From Micrococcales bacterium (lineage in GTDB: Bacteria > Actinomycetota > Actinomycetes > Actinomycetales > Microbacteriaceae), in assembly GCA_947452235.1 (NCBI GenBank), contig CANGBK010000005.1:1-49947 (forward strand): a stretch of DNA of 49,947 nucleotides, written 5' to 3'. This document shows, in pieces, positions 1 to 9,731 of this stretch (position 1 is the stretch's first letter; every line of letters starts with the position of its first letter). The position numbers were made by a program, and so were the translations under genes. Under the pieces are notes generated by a model. That model made no database searches, had not been told where the DNA came from, and saw only the letters and a list, made by a program, of their open reading frames with translations.

Positions 1-95
1 CTGGACCACAACATAACCTCGTTGCCAGCATCAGCTAACACCTTGGCGAATGTGGTTCCCCAGGATCCAGCACCAATAACCGCTACCTTAGCCAT
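1..95 (-). CDS. gpsA: Glycerol-3-phosphate dehydrogenase [NAD(P)+], 5' part only
   Basis: Only the first 31 codons are inside the window; the rest lies beyond base 1. The ATG is at 93-95. The N-terminus reads [20 protein letters not shown], the Rossmann dinucleotide-binding start with the GAGSWGT motif typical of GpsA, which reduces dihydroxyacetone phosphate to glycerol-3-phosphate for phospholipid synthesis. It begins 3 bases after the stop of the acyltransferase gene, which uses the product of this enzyme after one acylation, so the two are almost certainly co-transcribed. The call rests on this short segment and on gene order. Confidence 0.85.
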   Translation of the reverse strand, partial: MAKVAVIGAGSWGTTFAKVLADAGNEVMLWS

Positions 96-98
96 CGT

Positions 99-980
99 TT
101 AGCCTTTCGTAACAATCTTGCCGCGCTTGACCTTAGCGCTAGCTGGAAGAGGCGCTAATCCAGCTGCTGCTCTGCGGTCATTCTCTGCTTTGATAATTAG
201 GAACTTCTTGAAATTACCGTGTTCAGGTAATCCGTGTTCACTAGGAACAAATCTTTTTACGGGTGCTTTCTCACCACGTAGCTCTTCCACCAAGTTGGTT
301 ATTTCAACCATAACTTGGTCACTTAGTTCAACTAAGTCTTCAGTTGACATCTTCTTATCTTTATAAGGGTCCATAGAAATTGGTTTACCAATAACAATAC
401 GAACTTTATGCCAAGGCTTTGGTCTGATCTTTGAAGAATATGTTTCCATAACTGCTTCTGTTCCCCACTGCCCTACCGGAATGATTGGAACACCGGTTTC
501 AAGTGACAACCTGATTGCACCAGTTCTAGCCCTCATCGGCCATTGATTAGGTTCACGAGTTAGCGTTCCTTCAGGGAAAATGCCGATGATGTGACCTGCG
601 TTTAGAACATCGTAGGCAGATTGCATTGGGTCTGTGTTGTTGCGACCGCTTCTAAATACAGGTATTTGACCACAAGCCAATAAAACAGGGCCAACGATAG
701 GTGTTCTGAATAATCCTTCCTTGGCTAAGAAATGTGGTGCTCTGTGCAATCTGAAATACATCATGTATGCAACAGCAAGCGCATCCAAAGTCGTTACGTG
801 GTTTGCTGCTAAAACATAACCGCCAGTTTTTGGTAGGTTCTCGGTTCCAGTGACCTCGATTTTATAAAGCAATCTAACGAAAGGTCTAAGAATGTTAGCC
901 AATAATCTGGTTTGCCAAGTTATCTCAACACCCGGCTTGAGTGCTGGCATCTTGATTGAAGCTGCTGATTTTCTTGCCAT
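99..980 (-). CDS. plsC: 1-acyl-sn-glycerol-3-phosphate acyltransferase (PlsC/LPLAT family)
   Basis: A 293-residue membrane-associated acyltransferase that makes phosphatidic acid from lysophosphatidic acid. The acceptor motif NHVTTLD (N60-H61-x4-D66) holds the catalytic His/Asp pair, and FPEGT (135-139) is the glycerophosphate-binding motif. A hydrophobic segment precedes the first motif. The C-terminal 55 or so residues are a basic tail beyond the core domain, common in actinobacterial homologues. It lies between murA (4-base gap) and gpsA (3-base gap) in one minus-strand operon with leuCD. Specificity for lysophosphatidic acid over another acyl acceptor is inferred from the gpsA neighbour. 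Confidence 0.85.
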   Translation of the reverse strand: MARKSAASIKMPALKPGVEITWQTRLLANILRPFVRLLYKIEVTGTENLPKTGGYVLAANHVTTLDALAVAYMMYFRLHRAPHFLAKEGLFRTPIVGPVLLACGQIPVFRSGRNNTDPMQSAYDVLNAGHIIGIFPEGTLTREPNQWPMRARTGAIRLSLETGVPIIPVGQWGTEAVMETYSSKIRPKPWHKVRIVIGKPISMDPYKDKKMSTEDLVELSDQVMVEITNLVEELRGEKAPVKRFVPSEHGLPEHGNFKKFLIIKAENDRRAAAGLAPLPASAKVKRGKIVTKG

Positions 981-984
981 CTAA

Positions 985-2298
985 TTACTCGGTGTAGGTG
1001 AACTGCGCACCAAGAGCAGTTAGCTTGTCTAGGAAGTGCTCATAGCCACGAGAAATAAGTTGAACGTTAGTAACATTCGAGGTTCCTTCAGCGGCAAGGG
1101 CTGCCACCATATGTGAGAAACCTCCACGAAGATCAGGAACTCTAATATCTGCTCCCTTTAGCTTTGAAGGACCCGAGATGACTGCTGAGTGATTAAAGTT
1201 TCTTTGACCAAAACGACAAGAGTTACCACCCAAGCATTCACGGTAAATCTGAATTTGAGCACCCATTTGATTTAGCGCATCAGTAAAGCCAAATCTGTTT
1301 TCATAAACGGTTTCGTGAACGATAGAAAAACCAGTTGCCTGAGTCATTGCAACCACCAAAGGTTGCTGCCAGTCAGTCATGAAGCCTGGGTGAACATCGG
1401 TTTCGATTACAACCGGTTGTAGTTGACCACCAGGGTGACGGAAACGAATACCATCATCCAAGATCTCGAACGCTCCACCAATCTTTCTGAAAACATTCAG
1501 GAATGTGGTCATCTCCTGCTGTCTTGCTCCTCCGACCACGATGTCTCCACCTGTAGCTAAAGCAGCTGCAGCCCAACTGGCAGCTTCGTTTCTATCGAAC
1601 AGCGCTCTGTGTGAATAACCGTTCAGAGTTGAAACACCTTCGATACGAATTACGCGGTCGGTATCAACAGAAATAATTGCACCCATCTTTTGCAAGATGG
1701 CGATGAGGTCCATAATCTCGGGTTCAACTGCAGCACCAGAAAGTTCTGTTAGACCCTGAGCTTTTGTTGCGGTTAGCAGAACCTGCTCGGTAGCTCCAAC
1801 TGAAGGGTAAGGCAAAGAAATCTTTGCACCATGCAAACCTTTAGGTGCAGAAAGTCTTGTTCCACTAGGCAACTGTTCGATAACAGCACCAAAGTTTCTC
1901 AAAACTTCGAAGTGGTAATCAACTGGACGATCACCAATGTGACAGCCACCAAGATCAGGGATGAAAGCTTCGCCTAACTGGTGAAGTAGTGGACCACAGA
2001 ACAAGATAGGGATACGTGAAGAACCAGCGTGAGCATCGATGTCGACCATGCGAGCAGATTTGACGTTTGTTGGATCCAACTTCATTACACCATCGTCACT
2101 AAAGTCGATCTTTACCCCGTGCAGTTGTAGTAACTGCTGAACAACTTCAACGTCCGAGATCTTAGGAACATCACGCAGCTCGCTTGGAGTCTCACCCAAT
2201 AGGGCTGCGACCATCGCTTTAGTAACAAGGTTTTTAGCACCACGAACGTCTACACGTCCAACCAGTGGTTTACCACCCTGAACAGTTATCTGACTCAT
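985..2298 (-). CDS. murA: UDP-N-acetylglucosamine 1-carboxyvinyltransferase
   Basis: 437 residues, normal for MurA, the first committed step of peptidoglycan synthesis: transfer of enolpyruvate from PEP to UDP-GlcNAc in the cytoplasm. K22-N23 (in GAKN) and the loop [11 protein letters not shown] with C119 match the substrate-binding and catalytic-loop residues. The cysteine is kept, unlike mycobacterial MurA, where it is Asp and gives fosfomycin resistance. The start overlaps the leuD stop by 4 bases (ATGA), so translation is probably coupled. Linkage of leuCD to murA-plsC-gpsA is common in Microbacteriaceae. Confidence 0.93.
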   Translation of the reverse strand: MSQITVQGGKPLVGRVDVRGAKNLVTKAMVAALLGETPSELRDVPKISDVEVVQQLLQLHGVKIDFSDDGVMKLDPTNVKSARMVDIDAHAGSSRIPILFCGPLLHQLGEAFIPDLGGCHIGDRPVDYHFEVLRNFGAVIEQLPSGTRLSAPKGLHGAKISLPYPSVGATEQVLLTATKAQGLTELSGAAVEPEIMDLIAILQKMGAIISVDTDRVIRIEGVSTLNGYSHRALFDRNEAASWAAAALATGGDIVVGGARQQEMTTFLNVFRKIGGAFEILDDGIRFRHPGGQLQPVVIETDVHPGFMTDWQQPLVVAMTQATGFSIVHETVYENRFGFTDALNQMGAQIQIYRECLGGNSCRFGQRNFNHSAVISGPSKLKGADIRVPDLRGGFSHMVAALAAEGTSNVTNVQLISRGYEHFLDKLTALGAQFTYTE

Positions 2299-2900
2299 TT
2301 ATTTCCCTTAGCTGGTAACGTCTTGGGCATCCAAGCCGGTCTCTTCTTCTCAAACTCTGTGATGTCTTCTTCGTTTTTCAGGGTTAGACCAATATCGTCT
2401 AAACCTTCCATCAAGCGCCATCTGGTGTAATCGTCTATGTCAAAACTAACGGTGATATCCCCAAGATGTGCTTTTCTAGCACCCAAGTCAACCGTGATTT
2501 CAACCCCAGGATTAGCCTCTATAGCTGACCAGAGTCTTTCAGTGTCATCTTCGCTGATAACACCTGTAACTAACCCCTGCTTACCTGAGTTCCCTCTAAA
2601 AATATCTGCAAACTTAGGTGATAGAACAACCTTGAAACCGTAATCTCTAAGCGCCCAAACCGCATGCTCTCTTGATGATCCTGTCCCAAAATCACTTCCA
2701 GCAACAAGAACCTGACCGTTTTTGTATGCTTCCTGATTTAGAACAAACTCTGGATCTTGCCTCCATGAGGCAAACAATGCATCTTCGAACCCTGTTTTAG
2801 TTATTCGCTTTAGATAAACAGCAGGAATGATTTGATCTGTATCAACGTTGCTTCTTCTTAGCGGAACTGCAACACCAGTAAAGGTAGTGAACTTATCCAT
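2295..2900 (-). CDS. leuD: 3-isopropylmalate dehydratase small subunit
   Basis: 201 residues, matching the swivel-domain subunit of isopropylmalate isomerase in leucine synthesis. The N-terminus has the family pattern [19 protein letters not shown], and [17 protein letters not shown] (about residues 69-85) is the substrate-binding loop. It forms a heterodimer with LeuC, encoded immediately upstream with a 1-base overlap, which fits equal production of the two subunits. Normal length, nothing broken. Confidence 0.95.
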   Translation of the reverse strand: MDKFTTFTGVAVPLRRSNVDTDQIIPAVYLKRITKTGFEDALFASWRQDPEFVLNQEAYKNGQVLVAGSDFGTGSSREHAVWALRDYGFKVVLSPKFADIFRGNSGKQGLVTGVISEDDTERLWSAIEANPGVEITVDLGARKAHLGDITVSFDIDDYTRWRLMEGLDDIGLTLKNEEDITEFEKKRPAWMPKTLPAKGNK

Positions 2901-4318
2901 TAGTTACCCACCAAATCTGAAGGCGATGAAAGTGTTCCACGAATAGCAGTTGCGGCAGCTACCAAAGGTGAAACTAGATGGGTTCTAGCCCCTTTGCCTT
3001 GACGACCTTCAAAGTTACGGTTTGAAGTCGATGCTGCTCGCTCCCCTGGAGCTAATTGGTCTGGGTTCATACCCAAACACATTGAACAACCAGCAAAACG
3101 CCACTCAGCACCGAAATCTTTGAAGATGACGTCTAAGCCCTCCTGCTCTGCCTGCAATCTAACTCGAGCAGAACCAGGGACAACCATCATGCGTAAGCCT
3201 TCAGCCTTCTTGTGTCCCTTGATAATTGCAGCTGCTGCACGAAGATCTTCAATTCTTGAGTTGGTGCAAGAACCAAGGAAGACAGTGTCTATCTTGATAT
3301 CTTTCATCTTTGTTCCAGGAACTAGATCCATGTATTCAAGTGCTCTGCTGGCAGCAGCTTGGTCGTTAGCATCTAGGTAGTCTTCAGGCTTTGGAACAAC
3401 ATCATTTAGCGAAACACCTTGGCCTGGGTTTGTTCCCCAAGTAACAAAAGGTTCCAAAGTGTTGGCATCCAAGAAAACTTCTTTATCAAACACTGCTTCA
3501 TCATCAGTAACAAGGGATTTCCAGTATTCAACTGCTTCATCCCAGTCCTTACCTTCAGGTGCATGCGCTTTACCTTTAAGGTAATCAAAAGTTATTTGGT
3601 CTGGTGCAACCATTCCTGCTCTTGCACCAGCTTCGATAGACATATTGCAAATAGTCATACGAGCTTCCATGGATAGCGCTCTAATAGCTGAGCCACGGTA
3701 TTCCAAAACATATCCTTGGCCGCCACCGGTACCAATCATGGCAATTACCGCCAAGATGATATCTTTCGATGTCACACCAGGTCGTAGGGTTCCCTCAACA
3801 TTAATGGCCATTGTTTTAAATGGCTTTAAAGGTAGCGTTTGGGTTGCTAGAACATGCTCAACTTCGCTGGTTCCAATACCCATAGCCAAGGCACCAAAAG
3901 CTCCATGAGTTGAAGTGTGTGAATCACCACAAACCACTGTGATACCAGGCATGGTTAGTCCTAGTTGTGGTCCTACGACGTGAACGATACCTTGGTCGAT
4001 GTCCCCCAACGAGTGAATTCGAATACCGAACTCTTTAGCGTTATGCCTTAGGGCTTCAATCTGTGTTCGGCTCGTAACATCAGCGATTGGCTTATCAATG
4101 TCGATGGTTGGGGTGTTGTGATCTTCTGTAGCAATAGTTAGATCTGGTCTTCTTACCGGACGCCCAGCTAGACGTAACCCGTCAAAAGCCTGTGGGCTTG
4201 TTACCTCGTGAACTAAATGAAGGTCGATGTATAGCAAATCAGGCGCGCCAGCTTCTCCCTTGACCACCAAGTGGTCATTCCAAACCTTTTCGGCTAGGGT
4301 TAGGGGCTTTACGGTCAT
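2900..4318 (-). CDS. leuC: 3-isopropylmalate dehydratase large subunit
   Basis: Large Fe-S subunit of isopropylmalate isomerase (2-isopropylmalate to 3-isopropylmalate). Three cluster cysteines are visible in GSCTNSR and [11 protein letters not shown] (C351, C411 and C414 counted from the chosen start), so the [4Fe-4S] site is intact. A longer reading from a GTG at 4327 is open, but GAGG lies 8 bases upstream of the ATG at 4318 and abuts that GTG, so the ATG is preferred (472 residues). It heads the leuC-leuD-murA-plsC-gpsA operon and is divergent from an MFS gene across about 60 bases. Confidence 0.94.
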   Translation of the reverse strand: MTVKPLTLAEKVWNDHLVVKGEAGAPDLLYIDLHLVHEVTSPQAFDGLRLAGRPVRRPDLTIATEDHNTPTIDIDKPIADVTSRTQIEALRHNAKEFGIRIHSLGDIDQGIVHVVGPQLGLTMPGITVVCGDSHTSTHGAFGALAMGIGTSEVEHVLATQTLPLKPFKTMAINVEGTLRPGVTSKDIILAVIAMIGTGGGQGYVLEYRGSAIRALSMEARMTICNMSIEAGARAGMVAPDQITFDYLKGKAHAPEGKDWDEAVEYWKSLVTDDEAVFDKEVFLDANTLEPFVTWGTNPGQGVSLNDVVPKPEDYLDANDQAAASRALEYMDLVPGTKMKDIKIDTVFLGSCTNSRIEDLRAAAAIIKGHKKAEGLRMMVVPGSARVRLQAEQEGLDVIFKDFGAEWRFAGCSMCLGMNPDQLAPGERAASTSNRNFEGRQGKGARTHLVSPLVAAATAIRGTLSSPSDLVGN

Positions 4319-4367
4319 CTTAGACACCTCAAAAATGCGGTTGAAACTAAAGTTTACCAGCGTGGCG

Positions 4368-4373
4368 TAGATT
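4368..4373 (+). promoter_or_regulatory. -10 box TAGATT of leaderless MFS gene
   Basis: TAGATT lies 6 bases before the GTG at 4380, matching the actinobacterial TANNNT -10 at the spacing that places the transcription start on the start codon. The intervening GGCAGG could also be read as a Shine-Dalgarno sequence, but it touches the start codon and is too close to work normally. Confidence 0.55.
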
Positions 4374-4379
4374 GGCAGG

Positions 4380-5603
4380 GTGAAGAATATCGAGCAAATC
4401 CAGCGCAGAACTATAGGAATTCTGGCTTTAGGCCAGGTTTTAGGCGGTTTTGGACTAGGTTCTGTCCTTTCGATTGGATCCCTGCTAGCCCGCGATTTGA
4501 GCGGTTCTGAAGCTTGGGCTGGTTCAGCAGCGACTTTTTCAACGCTGGGAGCAGCAATTTGGGCTATTCCCCTATCCCGTCTGGCTTATGCCAAAGGCAG
4601 GAGAATCTCCCTAGCCACAGGAGCCGCCTTAGCTATTACCGGTGCACTAACCGTCATTGAAGCGGCCAACCTAAGAATCTTCCCCGTGCTGCTGCTTGGA
4701 ATCTTCTTTCTAGGTGCTGGTTCAGCAACATCTTTGCAAGCTAGATTTGCTGCAACCGACATACCTTCTTCTGGTAAAACCGGAAGATCTATCGGACTGG
4801 TCGTATGGGCAACCACCGTTGGCGCTGTTACAGGCCCTAACCTTTTTGGCCCTGGAGAAGTTTTAGGTCATGCACTCGGATTACCTCACCTAACTGGACC
4901 TTTCGTTTTCACTGTTGCAGCTCAAATCTCTTCAACACTAATTTTCTGGTTTGGGCTAAAACCAGATCCACTCAAATATGCTCAACAACTTCAAGCCGAT
5001 GCGGGTAAAGCGAAACACAAGATTTCTATCAAATCGGCTATCGAAACTTTGAAAGCAAACCCGGTTGCAAGATATGCAGTTATCTCAATTGCACTTTCAC
5101 ACATGGTGATGGTTTCTGTGATGAGTATGACGCCGGTCCATATGCAAGACATGGGTTATGACGTTGTTGTGGTTGGCTTTACCATTAGCCTTCACATTGC
5201 AGGAATGTATGCAGCATCACCGGTGATGGGTTTCCTTGCAGACAAACTCGGTAAGAAACCGATGGTAATCGCAGGTCAACTCACTTATCTGTCAGCTTTA
5301 GCTTTTGCAGGTTTTGGTCATGATGATCGCTGGATGGTAACCATAGGTTTAGCGCTATTAGGTTTAGGTTGGTCAGCTTCAACTGTTGCTGGTTCTGCCC
5401 TACTTGCATCCTCGTTACCAGCTGAGGAAAAGACTAACGTTCAGGGCCTTAGCGACTCACTTATGAATCTAAGCGGAGCAACAGGAGGGGCATTAGCGGG
5501 AACTATCTTGTCTCTGGTTGCATTCCAAGGCTTGAACCTATTTGCATTACTTCCAGTAACGGCAATTCTTGTGATGTCTTTTATAACGAGAGCTAAGAAC
5601 TAA
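4380..5603 (+). CDS. MFS transporter, DHA1-like drug or metabolite exporter
   Basis: 407 residues with about 12 hydrophobic segments, the size and layout of a major facilitator. The loop after the second and third helices ([18 protein letters not shown]) matches the MFS motif A position, and [16 protein letters not shown] repeats it in the second half at about residues 281-296. The substrate cannot be read from sequence. The gene stands alone on the plus strand, with a GTG start and a leaderless-type -10. Its stop overlaps the convergent PfkB gene by 4 bases. No regulator gene is next to it. Confidence 0.8.
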   Translation: MKNIEQIQRRTIGILALGQVLGGFGLGSVLSIGSLLARDLSGSEAWAGSAATFSTLGAAIWAIPLSRLAYAKGRRISLATGAALAITGALTVIEAANLRIFPVLLLGIFFLGAGSATSLQARFAATDIPSSGKTGRSIGLVVWATTVGAVTGPNLFGPGEVLGHALGLPHLTGPFVFTVAAQISSTLIFWFGLKPDPLKYAQQLQADAGKAKHKISIKSAIETLKANPVARYAVISIALSHMVMVSVMSMTPVHMQDMGYDVVVVGFTISLHIAGMYAASPVMGFLADKLGKKPMVIAGQLTYLSALAFAGFGHDDRWMVTIGLALLGLGWSASTVAGSALLASSLPAEEKTNVQGLSDSLMNLSGATGGALAGTILSLVAFQGLNLFALLPVTAILVMSFITRAKN

Positions 5604-6499
5604 CGAATAGCTAAAAGCTCATCCCAGGTTGGACCTGAACAGCCACCTTCATGCTGAATAGAGAACTCTGCAGCTCGGCAGGCTAATTCCAAAGACTCTT
5701 GAAGTGAATTACCAGCTGCTAACGCAGCTAAGAAAGCACCGGTGTGAATATCTCCTGCACCGTTAGTATCAACTACCGAAACTTTACGACCTGGAGCATT
5801 TGCAACAACCTCATTGTTGAAATGAAGCTCTGCACCTTCAGGACCTTTACGAAGTAATAACCAAACATCTTGACCGACGTGTGGAGCAAGTTTTTGATAT
5901 TCACTTTGATTACATGAAATCAAAGTTGCGTTTTTACCTATCCAGCTCAAAGATTCTTCGCTCAGGTGAGCTGTAGTTGGTCCTGGATCAAAAACTATTT
6001 TGCTCTTGATTAGACCACTTGCGAATAGTTCTGAGAAGGCATCTTTTGAGGTTGGATAAACAAGCTCGTAACCGTAGATAACTAGCCAGCTATCTTCCGA
6101 ATATCCATACTGCTTCAACTCATCAAAAGAGCGAAGGCCTTCTGCCCCTGACTGGGTAATGAAACTGCGCTGGCCATTAGGTTCGACCAGAGTAATACAA
6201 AGCCCAGAATCCCCGTGACTGTATTCTTCAACGCCTCTTGCTTCAACACCTTCAATTGCCATCGCTGCTTTGATTGCATCTGCTCTTGGACCCGAACCTA
6301 TAGGTGTGCAGTGAATGGACTTTAGGCCTAATTTGGTGGCTGTTGCCTCAAGGTTTAGAGCACCGCCAACCTGACTGAAAGTCTTGGTGGCTAAAACATC
6401 TCCGCCGGGTTCAGGAAGGCTTGGAACATAGGTGACCTGATCAACTAGCCCACTGGCTAGGCTCAGCAACTGCTTTGGTTGAAAATCTGATAACTGCAT
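5600..6499 (-). CDS. PfkB/ribokinase-family carbohydrate kinase
   Basis: 299 residues of the PfkB fold. The N-terminal signature is present as GGALNLEATATKLG (about 45-58). The C-terminal signature VVDTNGAGDIHTGAFLAAL contains the anion hole and the catalytic base D250. The substrate (sugar, nucleoside or sugar phosphate) cannot be told: no sugar transporter or isomerase is adjacent. It is a single gene with its own leaderless-type promoter, followed only by the convergent MFS gene, with which it shares 4 bases at the stops. Confidence 0.82.
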   Translation of the reverse strand: MQLSDFQPKQLLSLASGLVDQVTYVPSLPEPGGDVLATKTFSQVGGALNLEATATKLGLKSIHCTPIGSGPRADAIKAAMAIEGVEARGVEEYSHGDSGLCITLVEPNGQRSFITQSGAEGLRSFDELKQYGYSEDSWLVIYGYELVYPTSKDAFSELFASGLIKSKIVFDPGPTTAHLSEESLSWIGKNATLISCNQSEYQKLAPHVGQDVWLLLRKGPEGAELHFNNEVVANAPGRKVSVVDTNGAGDIHTGAFLAALAAGNSLQESLELACRAAEFSIQHEGGCSGPTWDELLAIR

Positions 6500-6506
6500 C
6501 AGTTAA

Positions 6507-6512
6507 ACCCTA
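6507..6512 (-). promoter_or_regulatory. -10 box TAGGGT of leaderless PfkB kinase gene
   Basis: On the minus strand TAGGGT is followed by 7 bases and then the ATG at 6499. No purine-rich ribosome-binding site lies between, so the message probably starts at or next to the AUG. Confidence 0.55.
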
Positions 6513-6531
6513 ACCTGCCGAATAAGCCAAA

Positions 6532-6561
6532 CCGCCTTCAATAATTACTTCTTGAAGGCGG
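6532..6561 (-). terminator. Hairpin terminator after tRNA-Glu
   Basis: A perfect 10-bp stem (CCGCCTTCAA / TTGAAGGCGG) with a 10-base loop begins 4 bases after the tRNA CCA end, followed on the minus strand by TTTGG. The U-tract is short, but the position fits a tRNA terminator. It lies just upstream of the PfkB promoter. Confidence 0.6.
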
Positions 6562-6565
6562 AATA

Positions 6566-6641
6566 TGGTGACCCCAGCGGGATTTGAACCCGCGCTACTG
6601 CCGTGAGAGGGCAGCGTCCTAGGCCGCTAAACGATGGGGCC
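6566..6641 (-). tRNA. tRNA-Glu (anticodon CUC)
   Basis: On the minus strand the sequence folds into a full cloverleaf: a 7-bp acceptor stem (GGCCCCA with TGGGGTC, one G-U pair), a CTGCC/GGCAG anticodon stem, the loop CTCTCAC giving anticodon CUC, and a T arm with GGTTCAAATCC. Discriminator A is at 6569, and the 3' CCA is encoded at 6566-6568. It stands alone between the PfkB and lipid-kinase genes. Confidence 0.95.
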
Positions 6642-6694
6642 GTAAAGCAACTTCTCTATTATGCCAGAGTAAATGGTTTGAAACTAGCCCAGAT

Positions 6695-7585
6695 TTAGGC
6701 GAAAACCCTAAGAGACTTAGGTGCCACCTTACATTCAACCGGTGAATCACCAACATGCTCACCATCGCTATAAGCAGGCATGCCCGGTGAATCTAAGACA
6801 ACCTGCTTAGCTCTGATGATTTCAACTGCCGGATGGGTAACATGCTTACCTTCATAAACCGAAGGGAAAAGCTTAATCAGCTCGAGACGACTAATTGAGT
6901 TCAAGATAAAAAGATCAAATTCACCATCATCAACCGAAGCATCAGGTGTGATGTATAGACCACCACCATAGCTAGGTGAATTAGCAACAGTGCAAAGGTT
7001 AGCTTGAAAGATTCTTTCAACACCATCGATAACAGCTCTGTAGTCAATTGGCTTGAATGATGCTAACTCTCGATACATAGCAAAACGGTATTTGATCGGA
7101 CCGGTAATCCAATTCCACATGTTCGCTCTCTTATTTACCAGAGCATCAAAACCTGCACTAACCGCGCCAAAAGAGAAAAACTTTCTGGAATTAGATTCAG
7201 ATTCAATTAGGTCAACCAGACGTGTCGCCTTTAGCTTAGAAACTATATGTGAAACACCAGCAACCACATCGTGAATAGGTAGTCCCAGCGCTCTAGCTGA
7301 ATCATTACCTGTTCCAGCAGCAATCAAACCTAAAGGAATATCTGTCTTAGCAGTGGCGTTAACACCTAGGTGGAACATGCCATCGCCACCAACAACAATC
7401 AAACCTTCAACTGATTTGTCATCGATTGCTTTCTTAGCTTTCAAACTTGCATCTTGAAAGCTCTCCCCAGAAAGATCTACTAATTCAATGCCATGCTTGG
7501 CGAATTCTTCTTTAGCCAGTTTTCCATCGGCTTTACCGCGGCCACGGCCTGAGGTTGGGTTGATAACTATTCCTAGTGTGGCCAT
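6695..7585 (-). CDS. Diacylglycerol/lipid kinase family protein (DagK catalytic domain)
   Basis: 296 residues of the DagK/YegS fold. The N-terminus has NPTSGRGRGK (9-18) for phosphate binding, and GGDGMFH with the GGDG motif at 66-69 is the nucleotide site. AAGTGNDSARALG is the second conserved loop. Such enzymes phosphorylate diacylglycerol, sphingosine-like lipids or related alcohols; which one is not readable here. Its ATG overlaps the copper-ATPase stop by one base (TGATG), so it is translated with that pump, a pairing without an obvious functional reason. Confidence 0.82.
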   Translation of the reverse strand: MATLGIVINPTSGRGRGKADGKLAKEEFAKHGIELVDLSGESFQDASLKAKKAIDDKSVEGLIVVGGDGMFHLGVNATAKTDIPLGLIAAGTGNDSARALGLPIHDVVAGVSHIVSKLKATRLVDLIESESNSRKFFSFGAVSAGFDALVNKRANMWNWITGPIKYRFAMYRELASFKPIDYRAVIDGVERIFQANLCTVANSPSYGGGLYITPDASVDDGEFDLFILNSISRLELIKLFPSVYEGKHVTHPAVEIIRAKQVVLDSPGMPAYSDGEHVGDSPVECKVAPKSLRVFA

Positions 7586-9675
7586 CAGTTCCTTCTCAAA
7601 GCTTGAGCATTAATGGCAACAATCCATGTTGATAGAGACATCAATACTGCTCCTAGTGCAGGAGTCAAAACTAAACCTAATGGCATAAACACTCCAGCCG
7701 CTAAAGGTATTGCCAGAATGTTATAACCAGCAGCCCACCAAAGGTTTTGCAGTGACTTAGCCCGCACTCTTTTACTTAGCTTTACTGCTCTAACTACAGC
7801 CAACGGATCAGAACTTATCAGAACTATCCCGGCGGATTCGATGGCAACATTTGTTCCGGCTCCAACCGCGAAACTCACATCGGCCTGGGCAAGTGCTGGG
7901 GCATCATTCACCCCATCTCCAACAAAGCCAATCATCGCTTTGTGTTCTTGAAGCTTTTTGATAATTGCTGCTTTTTGATTCGGCAATGCTTCAGCGAATA
8001 CTTCATCAACAGCTAGTTCTTTAGCAACAAAATTGGCAACACCTTGAGCATCACCTGTGATCATGCCAACCCTGATTCGTTGAGCTTTGAGTTCATAAAT
8101 TGCTTCAGCCGAAGTGTCTCTTACGACATCACCAACTTTTAACAATCCCTCTAAAACATCATCAACAACCACGCAAACGACACTTTGACCACTGCTTGTT
8201 GCCTGATCTGACCAAACCAAATCAACAACTTCCATACGTATGTTGCGTTCAACCAATAGAGCAGGAGAACCAACTAAAACACTGTATTTACCTAAAGTTC
8301 CAGAAACCCCATTACCCGCAATCTCTTGGAAGTCTTTTAGCTTTAGTAACTTCAAGCCTCTTTTATCCGCAGCAGTCAAAATGGCTTTAGCTATCGAATG
8401 TTCACTGCCGCTTTCAACACCTGCAGCAAGTGAAAGTATCTTGTCTTCGTCATAAAGTTTTGATTTGTTGGCAACACGAACACTCAAAACTCCGCGCACA
8501 CCTTCGGTTAGGGTGCCAGTCTTATCAAAGAGAACGGCATGTAATTTGGATGCCTGTTCAAACATTGATCTGTTTCTAATCAATAGACCACTTGATGCTG
8601 CTTTTGCTGTTGTGATTGCCGTTACAAGAGGAATAGCTAATCCAAGGGCGTGCGGGCAAGCAATAACCAGAACAGTTACCACACGTTCAAGAACAAAATC
8701 AGCACTCTGTGTTCCATTGGTGATCCAATAAATGGCCGTTGCAAGTGCTGAACCCAAAGCAACATAGAACAACCAGCCAGCTGCCTTGTCAGCTAATCGT
8801 TGGGTATTTGATTTGGTCTTTTGTGCTTCAGCAACCAATAGGACTATCTGCGAGAAAGCAGTGTTTTGCCCGGTTGCAGTGGCCTCAATAACTAAAGATC
8901 CTGCTTTCAGGGACTCATCAAAAGTGTTTTTAGTTCCCGCATAAACAAGAGAACCTTTAAACTTTTCAACCAGCGCTGATTCACCAGTCAGCATAGATTC
9001 ATTCACCTTGGCTTGACCATCAACAACAACACCATCAACTGGGATAACAGCTCCAGGAGCGATTACCAACCTATCCCCGATGTTTATTTCACTAACCGAT
9101 ACTTCTTTGTGCTTCTTACCAACCAGCAACACTGCCGTATCTGGAATTAGAGCCTTCAGTTCACCTAGAGCGCCATTAGCGGAACCAACTGCTGAAAGTT
9201 CCAACCAGTGACCTATCAACATGATAAGAATCAAGGTAGCTAACTCCCACCAGAAATCCATGCCGCTGGAATTGAAGCCAACTAATTGGCTAAGGGTTAG
9301 ATAGAGGCTGTAGACAAACGAAACTGAAAGAGCCAAAGCAATAAGAGCCATCATTCCCGGCCTCTTAGCCTTTATCTCTTTCCAACCTGAACTTAGGAAA
9401 ACTCTTCCAGAGGTTGCCATCAGAGCAATACCCGCTAGTGCAGGAAAGTAATTAGAGCCAGGAAATGAAAGTGCAGTAAACCATAAAAGCATTTGAACTG
9501 TGGGAGAGAAATAGGTAGCTGGGATGGTTAGAGCAAGAGCAAGAAGTATTTGTTTTTTGAAAAGATTAGGGTCGTGGGCTTGATGATCACCGTCATGATT
9601 TTCGTGATTCATTGAGGAGTGACCCATTGCTGAGTGATCCATAGAACTATGGTCCATGTGGTCGTGTTCAGCCAT
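7585..9675 (-). CDS. copB: P1B-type copper-exporting ATPase, CPH class (CopB-like)
   Basis: A 696-residue heavy-metal P-type ATPase. The N-terminus is a metal-binding tail rich in His and Met (nine His in the first 35 residues) in place of a CxxC heavy-metal domain. The membrane metal site is CPH (340-342), diagnostic of the P1B-3/CopB group that exports copper or silver. TGES (230-233), DKTGT with phospho-acceptor D384, and GDGVNDAP (586-593) are intact. The usual HP dipeptide of the nucleotide domain reads HS (426-427). The start has a clear AGGAG 7 bases upstream. It is divergent from the metallo-hydrolase gene and coupled to the downstream lipid-kinase gene. Export direction and metal are inferred from the family. 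Confidence 0.85.
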   Translation of the reverse strand: MAEHDHMDHSSMDHSAMGHSSMNHENHDGDHQAHDPNLFKKQILLALALTIPATYFSPTVQMLLWFTALSFPGSNYFPALAGIALMATSGRVFLSSGWKEIKAKRPGMMALIALALSVSFVYSLYLTLSQLVGFNSSGMDFWWELATLILIMLIGHWLELSAVGSANGALGELKALIPDTAVLLVGKKHKEVSVSEINIGDRLVIAPGAVIPVDGVVVDGQAKVNESMLTGESALVEKFKGSLVYAGTKNTFDESLKAGSLVIEATATGQNTAFSQIVLLVAEAQKTKSNTQRLADKAAGWLFYVALGSALATAIYWITNGTQSADFVLERVVTVLVIACPHALGLAIPLVTAITTAKAASSGLLIRNRSMFEQASKLHAVLFDKTGTLTEGVRGVLSVRVANKSKLYDEDKILSLAAGVESGSEHSIAKAILTAADKRGLKLLKLKDFQEIAGNGVSGTLGKYSVLVGSPALLVERNIRMEVVDLVWSDQATSSGQSVVCVVVDDVLEGLLKVGDVVRDTSAEAIYELKAQRIRVGMITGDAQGVANFVAKELAVDEVFAEALPNQKAAIIKKLQEHKAMIGFVGDGVNDAPALAQADVSFAVGAGTNVAIESAGIVLISSDPLAVVRAVKLSKRVRAKSLQNLWWAAGYNILAIPLAAGVFMPLGLVLTPALGAVLMSLSTWIVAINAQALRRN

Positions 9676-9718
9676 TATTGAGCTCCTAAAGGGTACCTTC
9701 CTAGTTTGCCATGCCTTG

Positions 9719-9724
9719 TATTCT
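9719..9724 (+). promoter_or_regulatory. -10 box TATTCT of leaderless metallo-hydrolase gene
   Basis: TATTCT is followed by 7 bases and the ATG at 9732. This supports that ATG over the in-frame ATG at 9711, which lies upstream of the -10 box and so could not be in the transcript. The nearby AAGGGTACCTT (about 9689-9699) is nearly palindromic and lies between the divergent starts. Confidence 0.55.
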
Positions 9725-9731
9725 GAAAGGT

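Noticed and set aside
9711-9731. Earlier ATG for the MBL hydrolase
   Set aside because: The -10 box TATTCT lies downstream of it, so the transcript would not include it; the next ATG gives the family-typical MKITKYTHAC start.
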